DNA of 11,966 nt, from contig JAWVZU010000111.1 of assembly GCA_033722075.1 (NCBI GenBank), forward strand, positions 1-11,966. The letters are read 5' to 3'. The notes beneath the pieces are model-generated. The model ran no database searches, was not told where the DNA came from, and saw only the letters and a list, made by a program, of their open reading frames with translations. The DNA comes from JAWVZU01 sp033722075 (GTDB taxonomy: Bacteria > Pseudomonadota > Gammaproteobacteria > Xanthomonadales > SZUA-38). Made by a program: the position numbers and the translations under genes. Positions 5,753 to 11,966 of the stretch are shown one piece after another (position 1 is the stretch's first letter; every line of letters begins with the position of its first letter).

Positions 5753-7063
5753 TCAGAAGTTGTAGCGCGCACGGACAAAAACGTTTTCATTGCCGCTGAG
5801 ATGGTTGAAGAAGGTATGGCGGTCGTCGCCCCCAAAAAGGTTCGCCCCCGCCGTGAAGGTCCATTCGTCGCTCCAGCGATAGGTGATGCTGGGGCGAAGG
5901 TGGTAATCCCCGTCGGTGGGTGATGCAAAAGTGAACAGCCCGGCAGTCAACCGATCGCGGAAAGCGCGATAGGTCAGCCGCGCCGTCAATACGGCGCGGT
6001 TGTGTTCCGGTTCGAGCGATGGAGCCGGCGAGGCGGCGAGGAGCGCCGAATGATCCAGGGTGCGCTCCAGGTAGCCCTGCAGGCCCAGGGTCAGGTTCGT
6101 GATCAACTCCTGCTCGTAGCCCAGGAGGAAGCGGAGCTGGTCATTCGGGACGCCTGGGTTCGTACCGTCCGAGTCATCTCTTGAGTCATAACAGGCGACC
6201 TCGGCATTGATCAGTCCCGGGCCCAGCGGACGGCGCAGGCTCGCGCCCCAGACGTTCAACCGGGGGAAGAAAAGCTGCCCGTTCATGGCCAGCCCCTCCG
6301 GGCCCTTGAAGAAGCCTCGATAGCCATACAGGGCCCACTCGGCCCCGCTCGCGTTGGCGAAGATCCGCACGGCGATCTCGCCGTCTTCCGGGAATTCATC
6401 CGGCGCACCAACCCGCCCGGAATCTGGCGCGACGATCGTGCCGGCCGGCGGCGAGAAAAACGAGAACCGCTCACCGGTGAGATAACGGTCCGGCTCGAAC
6501 TCCGGCGACCAGGCGACGTCCACGTTGAACGCATCGCCAAACCAGCTCGCGCGGATCGTATCGGAGGGCGCCTTCAGATATTCGTCGTCACGGCCGGAGA
6601 AGAAGGACTGAAAGTCCTTTGGGAACAGGTCGTTGAGAAAGACGAAATCGCCGGTTCCCCAGGTGAGAACCTGGCGTCCGATCTTCAGATCGGCCGACGA
6701 TACGGGGCTGAAGGAGAGGGCCATTTCGCGGAGTTCTCCCTCGAACTGGTCCGTCACCGCGTCGTAGTAGACGTCGCCCTTGAAGCCGAGGCGGGCTGCG
6801 CCCAGGTCCCGGTCCGTTTCCAGGCGGAGTCGCAATTCCCCGAGAGTCAGGTCATCGTCGATGACCGGGTCGCTGCCGGTACGTGCCCCGAGTCCCAGTT
6901 CCAGAAATCCGGTCCAGGGGCTGGGGCTGAGACTCTCGTCACCCCAGTCATCGCCCCAGTCGTCGTCGTCCCAATCACCCTCCTGGGCGAAGGCAACCGG
7001 GCCCGCGATCAGGAAAACGACTGTCGCAAGCGACAAGAGTCCGTGGAGAACGGCACTGGGCAT
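5753..7063 (-). CDS. Outer-membrane beta-barrel (DUF1302-like) of the RND operon
   Basis: The protein has 436 residues. The ATG at 7063 lies one base after the stop of the LolA-like gene, with GGAAGG at 7069-7074 as ribosome binding site. Residues 1-26 are a signal peptide (PVAFA then QEGD). A short acidic segment rich in Asp and Trp follows (residues 30-43). After it come many amphipathic strands with aromatic ends, closing with RARYNF; a C-terminal Phe is the signature recognised by the BAM machinery. The stretch ADLKIGRQVLTWGTGDFVF, then NDLFPKDFQ, resembles the 'GRQ..xWG' strand of DUF1302-type barrels that accompany MMPL/RND transporters. Its likely job is to receive, or let pass, the cargo of the transporter at the outer membrane. 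It could instead be a plain porin. Homology to DUF1302 is by eye and uncertain; the barrel call is firm. Confidence 0.85.
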   Translation of the reverse strand: MPSAVLHGLLSLATVVFLIAGPVAFAQEGDWDDDDWGDDWGDESLSPSPWTGFLELGLGARTGSDPVIDDDLTLGELRLRLETDRDLGAARLGFKGDVYYDAVTDQFEGELREMALSFSPVSSADLKIGRQVLTWGTGDFVFLNDLFPKDFQSFFSGRDDEYLKAPSDTIRASWFGDAFNVDVAWSPEFEPDRYLTGERFSFFSPPAGTIVAPDSGRVGAPDEFPEDGEIAVRIFANASGAEWALYGYRGFFKGPEGLAMNGQLFFPRLNVWGASLRRPLGPGLINAEVACYDSRDDSDGTNPGVPNDQLRFLLGYEQELITNLTLGLQGYLERTLDHSALLAASPAPSLEPEHNRAVLTARLTYRAFRDRLTAGLFTFASPTDGDYHLRPSITYRWSDEWTFTAGANLFGGDDRHTFFNHLSGNENVFVRARYNF

Positions 7064-7064
7064 A

Positions 7065-7862
7065 TCAGCCTTCCGGCCGCTCCAGCCACTCGCGAGGCGG
7101 GCTGCGCAGTGACCGTTCGCTGAACACATCTTCGGGAATACCGATGTCATAAGCGATGAACCGGAATTCCATGCGGGTGCGCCCGCCGGACTCCAGGTTG
7201 CTGATCTGTGAGCGGACCACGGTCGGGTGCCCTTCGATTTCCTGCACTTCGACGACCTCAACTCGCCGATAGGTCTGTCCCCGATCGTTGCGGTACTCGA
7301 TCTTCATCGGCAGGAAGGTCTCCCGGTCGATCCAGGTGGTGTACTCGCTGAATTCGACGGCCCCGGCATCCTTCGGTCGATGGACCAGGACGTACTCTCG
7401 ATCGGTTGTCTCGACAAGCTCGTGCGTGTCGGCATTGGGATTGCGGCCGGAGACGTCCTCATAGAAGAAGTGGGAACCGACGAAGCTCGTCCGCTTGTCG
7501 CCGGCGGCAATCCGCTTGACCAGATCCAGGCCCGGCAGATAAAGCCACCGATCGTCGTCCCGGTCCGGATGCTTCTTGACCAGAAACACCGTGCCGCGGA
7601 CGTCCGACGGACGGCTGAAGAAAACCAGGAAATCCTGATCGCCGCCATCTTCACGATCGCGACGCAGCACGACGAACTGGCGCAACTGCTCCCGCCCCTG
7701 TGCATCGGTGATGATCATCCGCGCGTCACTGCGGCCGTCAGCGCCCGCATAATAGGCAGCCAGGTTCGCCCGTCGGACGATTTCGTCCGCGTCGGTGAGC
7801 GGTTCCTGCGCAGGGGAAAGCGCAGGAATCAGAAGCATCAATGTAAGTGCGAGGTTTCGCAT
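7065..7862 (-). CDS. Outer-membrane lipoprotein-sorting (LolA-like) periplasmic protein
   Basis: The protein has 265 residues. The start at 7862 is set by GAGGAGGT at 7868-7875 and by the signal peptide (MRNLALTLMLLIPALSPAQ). The frame is open far upstream, but only as a shadow of the transporter gene. The mature chain follows the LolA-like family (of the PF17131 kind) that travels with MMPL transporters. FFSRPSDVRGTVFLVKKHP, DRWLYLPGLDLVKRIAAGDKRTSFVGS and HFFYEDVSGRNP come first; TTWIDRETFLPMKIEYRNDRG and the ending DIGIPEDVFSERSLRSPPREWL follow. LolA-like folds carry lipids or lipoproteins in a half-barrel. Here it is the probable periplasmic carrier between the transporter and the barrel encoded on either side. 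Gaps are 11 bp upstream and 1 bp downstream. Confidence 0.92.
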   Translation of the reverse strand: MRNLALTLMLLIPALSPAQEPLTDADEIVRRANLAAYYAGADGRSDARMIITDAQGREQLRQFVVLRRDREDGGDQDFLVFFSRPSDVRGTVFLVKKHPDRDDDRWLYLPGLDLVKRIAAGDKRTSFVGSHFFYEDVSGRNPNADTHELVETTDREYVLVHRPKDAGAVEFSEYTTWIDRETFLPMKIEYRNDRGQTYRRVEVVEVQEIEGHPTVVRSQISNLESGGRTRMEFRFIAYDIGIPEDVFSERSLRSPPREWLERPEG

Positions 7863-7867
7863 TTCAG

Positions 7868-7875
7868 ACCTCCTC
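7868..7875 (-). promoter_or_regulatory. Ribosome binding site of the LolA-like gene, overlapping the transporter stop codon
   Basis: GAGGAGGT on the minus strand, five bases before ATG 7862, is close to a full anti-SD match. Its first bases overlap the TGA of the transporter (7874-7876), so ribosomes ending the transporter meet this site directly. This supports coupled translation of the carrier. Confidence 0.7.
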
Positions 7876-10459
7876 AAGTCGCTTCGGCTTGCCGTCCTGA
7901 ACCGTGCTCGGTCGGATACATCCGGTTTCCGAGCAAGCGGGCCATTGCCGGCAACAGAATCAGGGTGACGGCCCCGGAAACGGCCATGATGGCCGCCAGG
8001 AAGAACCCGACCGTAATGTAGGGCACTAGCGGTGCAAACAGGAGCGGCGTAAACCCGACCGCAATCACGATGGCATTGCGGGTGATTGCGCGGGCGGGCT
8101 CCTCGAACATCTCCCGGAGCGTCTGCTCCAGCGAGCCGGTGCGCGAGAAGATCTCGCGTGACCGCTGGAGAAAGTGGATGGCAAAATCGATGGACAGCCC
8201 GAGTGTCAGCGCCGACAGCACCGCGATGGGCATGTCGTAGTCCTTGCCGACCCAACCGATCAGGCCGTAGATGAACGTGATCGTGACCGTCAACGGGAGC
8301 ATCGCGATGAGGCCAAAGAGCAGCGAGCGGAACAGCACCACCATCATGATGAGCACGATGACGAAGGCTCCGAGCAGACTGTTCAACATGCCGGCGACCA
8401 TGGCCTCCTGCCAGACCACGTTGATGTAGGTCTTGCCGGCCCAGCGGCCCCTTACGCCCTCGGGTATGGGGTTCTCGTCGAAGAACTTCTCGGCCGCCTG
8501 CATCACCCGCCGCATATCCTGGTTGTCGCCGCTGGTCAGCTGGAGCCAGACGACCGCCTCGCCGTAATCGGGCGTCACCATGTGCCACAGATCCTGCGGC
8601 CGATGGGAAGACTGGTACTGGAGCAGCGTCTGGGCGACACCCGCCTGACTTTCGGGAATCCGGAAATCGTCCGCCTCGCCACTGCGAAGCTCGCGATTTA
8701 CGGTCTTCACCAGGTCGGTCACCGCGTTGGTCTTGCCCACCTGACCGGTCGCGAGCAGGGCATCCTGGAATCGTCCCAGGTAGGCCAGCGCCTCCGGGTC
8801 CAGGAAATAGCGGGTTTCTTCCTGCGTCTGCTCCAGTGTTGTACGCGCTTCCTCCAGCGGGCCGGCTACCGATGAAGACACCTCCCAAAGGGCATCATCG
8901 AGGACGGTCAGGGCATTCGTGAGCCCACCGCTGAGGGAGTCTGCCTGCTCCAGTTCCAGCGCGGCAGACTCCAGGGCATCGGCCACCGCCGCATCCGTGG
9001 TGTCTTCTGCCTTCGCTCGCAGGTCCGCGACCAATTTTCCGGCCCGCTGCGGGTCAACCTCGCGCTGGAATACGTAGAACGCGTCGTAGGTGCCGGCGAA
9101 GTGGTCGTTGAGTACGCGGTCGGCCACCCGGATGCGATGATCCGACTTGAACCAACGGACCGGGTTGTCATTGATCTGGATCCGCAGGATACCCGCCACG
9201 CTGACCGCGAAGATCAGGACGACGATTCCGATGATTGCCGGCCCCCGTTGCACAGCGAAGCGGCCGGTCGGCCTTAGAATCCGGCTGAGCAGTCCCGCAT
9301 CATCACCGGCGTGCAACGCCTCCTGCATGGAATCCAGGCTGCCCGGCTTCATGCGCACGATGTAGGCCGGGATGAATACAATGGTGAGCACGAAGGCGAG
9401 GATGATCCCGACCGCCACGAATACCCCGAAGACCTGCACCGGCGGTATCGGGGTCAGGGCCAGCGACAGGAAGCCGACGGCCGAGGTGATGGAGGTGAAA
9501 AGCATCGGCTTGAAGAGGTTGTCGACCACCTCGACGATGACCGTTCGCCGGTCCGATCCGGGGCGATAGGTGTCGGCGAACTCGGACATGATGTGAATCG
9601 AGTCGACCACGGCAATCGGCATCAGGAAGATCGGAATCATCGAACTCATGATGTGCACCGTGAAGCCGAGCCCGATCAAGAGGCCCATGGTGGAAATCAC
9701 GGTGGCCATGGCCACGATCATCGGGGCGATCACCAGACGCAGATTGCGAAAGAACGCCCACATGAGCAGGAAGATCACCAGGGCGGCGAGAGGGGCCGAA
9801 ATCCCCATCTGGATGAACATCTCCACACCAAACGTGTCTTCGGCCACGGGGAGGCCGGTCAGATAGTATTCGTCGGCCGCCGGCGTCTCTTCGGTCAGGA
9901 CCCGAATCTCGCTGGCGATGCGATGGCTCTCATCCTTGTCGGCAATCGGTACATAGATTGCCGCCGCCCGCCCATCGTCGGACACCAGGGTGTTGCGGAG
10001 CAGGGGCAGCCGGGCCACCTGCGCGCGGATTTCGTCCGCCTGGTCCTGGGTGTCCGGAGCCTCGCGCATGAGCCATTGAAAGCTGACCGTGCCGGGACCT
10101 GCCTGTTCGATGTTGTCAACCGTGCCGAGGGCCATCAGGTCCGGCCCGATGACACCATCGATGCGGAGAATGCCCCGGGTTACACGGTTCATCGCGGCCA
10201 GGGAGTCGGGGTTGAAAACGCCCGCTGGATCCGACTCATTGACGACACCGACGACTATTGCGTCATGCAATTCAAAGGTGGACTTGACCTCGTTGTGAAA
10301 TACCCGATCGGGCTGATCGGCGGGCAGCATGTTTTCGGGATCCGTATCGACCACGATACCCGGAAGCTGAGCGCCCAGGACGAGGATCAGGGCAAGGGTG
10401 AGCAGGTAAACGGCTCTTGGAAAGCGGCACCCGAGCTCCGTGAGGTGGCGTTTGATCAT
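7874..10459 (-). CDS. MMPL/RND-superfamily transporter (HpnN-like, 12 membrane segments)
   Basis: The protein has 861 residues with the two-fold RND layout. TM1 is at about 17-35, a periplasmic domain follows to 218, and TM2-6 lie at about 221-368. TM7 is at 407-425, a second and larger periplasmic domain runs to 690, and TM8-12 lie at about 692-842. The transmembrane Asp sites appear twice, in MPIAVVDSIHIMSEF (TM4, D286) and LGLSIDFAIHFLQRSRE (TM10, D758), as in proton-driven MMPL/HpnN proteins. DTDPENMLPADQP after TM1 is the usual first periplasmic motif. The second periplasmic domain carries an acidic helical insertion (about 470-600). By family it exports or relocates lipids or other hydrophobic molecules; the cargo cannot be read. 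It is the first gene of the operon. The start has no clear SD, and its promoter overlaps the ArsR operator. Confidence 0.93.
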   Translation of the reverse strand: MIKRHLTELGCRFPRAVYLLTLALILVLGAQLPGIVVDTDPENMLPADQPDRVFHNEVKSTFELHDAIVVGVVNESDPAGVFNPDSLAAMNRVTRGILRIDGVIGPDLMALGTVDNIEQAGPGTVSFQWLMREAPDTQDQADEIRAQVARLPLLRNTLVSDDGRAAAIYVPIADKDESHRIASEIRVLTEETPAADEYYLTGLPVAEDTFGVEMFIQMGISAPLAALVIFLLMWAFFRNLRLVIAPMIVAMATVISTMGLLIGLGFTVHIMSSMIPIFLMPIAVVDSIHIMSEFADTYRPGSDRRTVIVEVVDNLFKPMLFTSITSAVGFLSLALTPIPPVQVFGVFVAVGIILAFVLTIVFIPAYIVRMKPGSLDSMQEALHAGDDAGLLSRILRPTGRFAVQRGPAIIGIVVLIFAVSVAGILRIQINDNPVRWFKSDHRIRVADRVLNDHFAGTYDAFYVFQREVDPQRAGKLVADLRAKAEDTTDAAVADALESAALELEQADSLSGGLTNALTVLDDALWEVSSSVAGPLEEARTTLEQTQEETRYFLDPEALAYLGRFQDALLATGQVGKTNAVTDLVKTVNRELRSGEADDFRIPESQAGVAQTLLQYQSSHRPQDLWHMVTPDYGEAVVWLQLTSGDNQDMRRVMQAAEKFFDENPIPEGVRGRWAGKTYINVVWQEAMVAGMLNSLLGAFVIVLIMMVVLFRSLLFGLIAMLPLTVTITFIYGLIGWVGKDYDMPIAVLSALTLGLSIDFAIHFLQRSREIFSRTGSLEQTLREMFEEPARAITRNAIVIAVGFTPLLFAPLVPYITVGFFLAAIMAVSGAVTLILLPAMARLLGNRMYPTEHGSGRQAEAT

Positions 10460-10475
10460 GTTGTTCGAGATTCTT

Positions 10476-10505
10476 TTGCCAGTCTGATGTTGCTAATCAT
10501 ATTAG
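10476..10505 (+). promoter_or_regulatory. Possible sigma70 promoter of the ArsR-family gene
   Basis: TTGCCA at 10476-10481 (5 of 6 to the -35 consensus) and TATTAG at 10500-10505 (4 of 6) are 18 bp apart. Transcription would start near 10512, inside the 16-bp palindrome and about 15 bases before the ATG, leaving almost no leader. The -10 lies in the imperfect palindrome, so the repressor would control its own gene. An alternative is TTGCTA 10490-10495 with TAAATT 10513-10518, which would give a nearly leaderless message. Confidence 0.4.
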
Positions 10506-10525
10506 TATTTGCTAAATTTAGCAAC
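10489..10525. promoter_or_regulatory. Probable ArsR-family operator with two palindromes
   Basis: In an otherwise GC-rich window this AT-rich stretch holds the perfect 16-bp palindrome TTGCTAAATTTAGCAA (10509-10524). It also holds the imperfect palindrome CTAAT-CAT-ATTAG (10493-10505). The motif TTGCTAA occurs directly repeated at 10490 and 10509, 19 bp apart, so two dimers could sit close to the same face of the helix. GTTGCTAA (10489-10496) also pairs with TTAGCAAC (10518-10525). Both palindromes overlap the predicted promoters of the divergent genes. This is the expected place and form for the binding site of the adjacent ArsR-family repressor. Confidence 0.7.
10496..10524 (-). promoter_or_regulatory. 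Sigma70-type promoter of the transporter operon
   Basis: On the minus strand, TTGCTA (10524-10519, 4 of 6) is followed after exactly 17 bp by TATGAT (10501-10496, 5 of 6). Transcription would start near 10489, giving a leader of about 30 bases before the ATG at 10459. The -35 is half of the perfect 16-bp palindrome and the -10 lies in the second palindrome, so a bound repressor would block RNA polymerase directly. Confidence 0.6.
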
Positions 10526-10526
10526 T

Positions 10527-10847
10527 ATGAATATAGAAAAAATGACCAAGAACGCTGCGTCGGTAGAAAGACTCCTGAAATCAATGGCTAACACCAATCG
10601 TCTGCTGTTGCTGTGCGAGTTGATTCATGCCGAATCGTCCGTTGGCGCGCTGGCCGATGCGGTCGGAATGAAACTCCCGGCCGCATCCCAGCAGCTTGCC
10701 TTGCTGCGCCGGGAGGGCCTGGTCAAGGCCAGGAGGGAAGGGCAGACCATCTACTATTCGATTGCCCGCCGCGATGTCCAGGAGATCATGCGTTTCCTGT
10801 ATCGCACATTCTGCGAAAACCGCTCGCACGAGGAGCCGGCGAGCTGA
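10527..10847 (+). CDS. ArsR-family repressor of the SqrR/BigR (persulfide-sensing) type
   Basis: The protein has 106 residues from ATG 10527; ATG 10542 is an alternative, and no SD is seen at either, so the message may be leaderless. It is a single winged helix-turn-helix. The recognition region is SVGALADAVGMKLPAASQQLALLRREGLVKARREGQ, with wing TIYYSI. The metal-binding CxC motif of classical ArsR/SmtB proteins is absent. Instead Cys30 (RLLLLCEL) and Cys96 (LYRTFCEN) are 66 residues apart. As I recall, Cys41/Cys107 of SqrR and the pair in BigR have the same spacing and form a disulfide or polysulfide bridge with reactive sulfur. It probably represses the divergent exporter operon and itself, and lets go when persulfide or oxidant is present. 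The sensing chemistry is inferred from family and spacing. Confidence 0.9.
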   Translation: MNIEKMTKNAASVERLLKSMANTNRLLLLCELIHAESSVGALADAVGMKLPAASQQLALLRREGLVKARREGQTIYYSIARRDVQEIMRFLYRTFCENRSHEEPAS

Positions 10848-10863
10848 ACCGAGGCCGCAGGGG

Positions 10864-11916
10864 CTAGGCGATCGGTTGCTCCGCCGGATTGATGTTCAGA
10901 TCCGGGTCATGGGTTTCCTCGAAGGCGTCCATCACCTCTTCGGCCGTGGCGTACTGGCGTAAGTGGGCGACGTGTAGCAGTGCTTCTCCCTCGTGGACCA
11001 GGGGCAGGCGAGACGCCCCGATGATGATCCCCGAGCGCTGGGCCTTGATGGTCATCTTGTTGCCACCCACCGGATCGGAGATCTCGCCGAGCGGATCGCC
11101 CCGACGGACAATATCGCCGAGGCTGCGATGGACGCGCACGATGCCGCTCCCCGGCGCCCGGATCCAGCTTGATCGATTGGCGATGAGCGGCTCGAAAGTG
11201 CGCTTCTTGCGGCTGGCCGGCAACATGCCGGTGTAGCGCATGACGCCAATCACGCCGCTGACCCCGGCACGGATCGCCACCTCGTCGAAGCGTAACGCCT
11301 CGCCGCCTTCGTAAAGCAGCATCGGAATACCCTCGGCCAGCGCCGCGTGGCGTAGCGAACCATCCCGGAGGTCGGCATCGATCATGAGTGGCGCACCAAA
11401 GGCCTTCGCCATCGCCCGGGTTTCTTCTATGTCCGGGCTGGTCCGCACATGGGGCAGGTTGGCCCGGTGGCGCGATCCCGTATGCAGGTCGATTCCGTAG
11501 TCGCTGCCGGCGACGATCTGATCCATGAACAGGTGGGCAATCCTGGAGGCCATGGATCCGCCGGAAATTCCGGGAAAGAGCCGGTTCAGGTCGCGACCAT
11601 CGGGCAGGTATCTCGACCCGGTGAGGCATCCATAGATATTGACGATGGGGACCGCGAGCAAGGTGCCGCGGAGGCGCTTCAGCGCCCGATGCTCCAGGAC
11701 CCTCCGGATGATTTCCATCCCATTCAGTTCATCGCCGTGGATCACGCCACAGACGAACAACCGGGGTCCGGCGGAGCGACCGTGCATCACCGTAACCGGC
11801 ATGCTGGTTTCCGCATGCGTATACAGGTCCGGAAGTCGCAGGCTGACGTCCGCGCGTTCCCCGGGGTTGATCGTCTGCCCGGCGAACTCGAAGGGTCTGG
11901 GTTTGCGGCGGGCCAT
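10864..11916 (-). CDS. AstE/aspartoacylase-family zinc hydrolase (M14-like)
   Basis: The protein has 350 residues from ATG 11916. VCGVIHGDELNGMEIIRR supplies zinc ligands His60 and Glu63, SRYLPDGRDLNRLFPG (101-116) is the family arginine/substrate loop, and GIDLHTGS gives zinc ligand His145. LLYEGGE provides the likely catalytic Glu203. Residues about 250-318 (APGSGIVRVHRSLGDIVRRGDPLG, then QRSGIIIGA and VHEGEALLHV) form the beta-sandwich C-terminal domain typical of the family. It should hydrolyse an amide between an acyl or glutamyl group and an amino acid; the substrate is not known. Relatives are often next to RimK-type ligases, but no such neighbour is visible. The frame stays open upstream to the window edge. 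The ATG at 11916 fits the usual family N-terminus (PFEFAGQTINPGER), though a start outside the window is possible. It converges on the ArsR-type gene with 16 bp between stops. Confidence 0.9.
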   Translation of the reverse strand: MARRKPRPFEFAGQTINPGERADVSLRLPDLYTHAETSMPVTVMHGRSAGPRLFVCGVIHGDELNGMEIIRRVLEHRALKRLRGTLLAVPIVNIYGCLTGSRYLPDGRDLNRLFPGISGGSMASRIAHLFMDQIVAGSDYGIDLHTGSRHRANLPHVRTSPDIEETRAMAKAFGAPLMIDADLRDGSLRHAALAEGIPMLLYEGGEALRFDEVAIRAGVSGVIGVMRYTGMLPASRKKRTFEPLIANRSSWIRAPGSGIVRVHRSLGDIVRRGDPLGEISDPVGGNKMTIKAQRSGIIIGASRLPLVHEGEALLHVAHLRQYATAEEVMDAFEETHDPDLNINPAEQPIA

Positions 11917-11966
11917 CAGGGCAACAGGGCGCTCATCCCCATCCCTTTCATGGCTCAGCCCGTACC

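Noticed and set aside
8174..8875. Open frame of 233 codons on the + strand inside the transporter
   Set aside because: The product is a low-complexity His/Glu/Asp/Gln-rich run (HHHHDEHDDEG), typical of antisense to membrane codons; there is no ribosome binding site.
9311..10591. Long open frame (426 codons) on the + strand opposite the transporter gene
   Set aside because: Its product is rich in His, Asp, Arg and Gly with no domain. It is the antisense shadow of a GC-rich transporter gene with clear family motifs, and it runs into the ArsR gene in another frame.
10527..10847. Reading the ArsR-family gene as an arsenic or zinc sensor
   Set aside because: The ELCVCDL-type CxC motif in the recognition region is absent, as are the usual alpha5 His/Asp ligands; the two far-spaced cysteines fit the sulfur-sensing group better.
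11920..11951. Short frame MKGMGMSALLP ending in a TGATG overlap with the AstE-family start
   Set aside because: Only 11 codons after an in-frame stop, and it could equally be the inside of a longer AstE-family gene. No evidence of translation.

Overview
The window is GC-rich and densely coded, with Gram-negative envelope proteins throughout: Sec signal peptides, an outer-membrane barrel ending in Phe, an RND-type exporter and a c-type haem protein. The style fits a free-living gammaproteobacterium. The C-terminal domain of the secreted cyclophilin resembles a domain I associate with Xanthomonadales/Wenzhouxiangellaceae-like bacteria. That placement is an inference from recognition, not from a search. 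I see no rRNA, tRNA, CRISPR array, insertion sequence or integrase, and no gene-free stretch longer than 300 bases.

Left part (1-4884): the window opens with the C-terminal end of an unidentified protein (+). It converges on a small secreted protein of unknown function (-). A divergent + pair follows: a periplasmic cyclophilin with an extra C-terminal domain, and a cysteine-based protein phosphatase whose ATG directly follows the cyclophilin stop. The phosphatase runs 41 bp into a convergent two-gene unit (-) made of a secreted S58 (DmpA/BapA-type) self-processing aminopeptidase and a small protein with a macro-domain-like look. Only 33 bp upstream of the peptidase, a double cupin of the ChrR type starts in the opposite direction.

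Central part (4947-10459, all -): a tight five-gene operon, listed in transcription order. It encodes an 861-residue MMPL/RND transporter, an outer-membrane-lipoprotein-sorting (LolA-like) periplasmic protein, an outer-membrane beta-barrel with a D/W-rich N-terminus, a DUF2892 membrane protein, and a DUF3365-type periplasmic haem protein. Gaps are 11, 1 and 24 bp, then a 4-bp overlap. The first three genes look like an inner membrane-periplasm-outer membrane route for a hydrophobic cargo. The last two add a redox or sulfur flavour.

Right part (10460-11966): 67 bp upstream of the transporter, and divergent from it, is a small ArsR-family repressor. Its two cysteines (C30 and C96) sit 66 residues apart, the spacing I recall for the persulfide-sensing SqrR/BigR group. 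The AT-rich intergenic region holds a perfect 16-bp palindrome and a second imperfect one, and these overlap a good sigma70 promoter for the operon. The simplest model is that reactive sulfur species relieve repression of the envelope operon and of the repressor itself. This regulator-operon pairing is the most interesting feature of the window. The window closes with a zinc-dependent AstE/aspartoacylase-family enzyme (-) whose frame stays open to the window edge.
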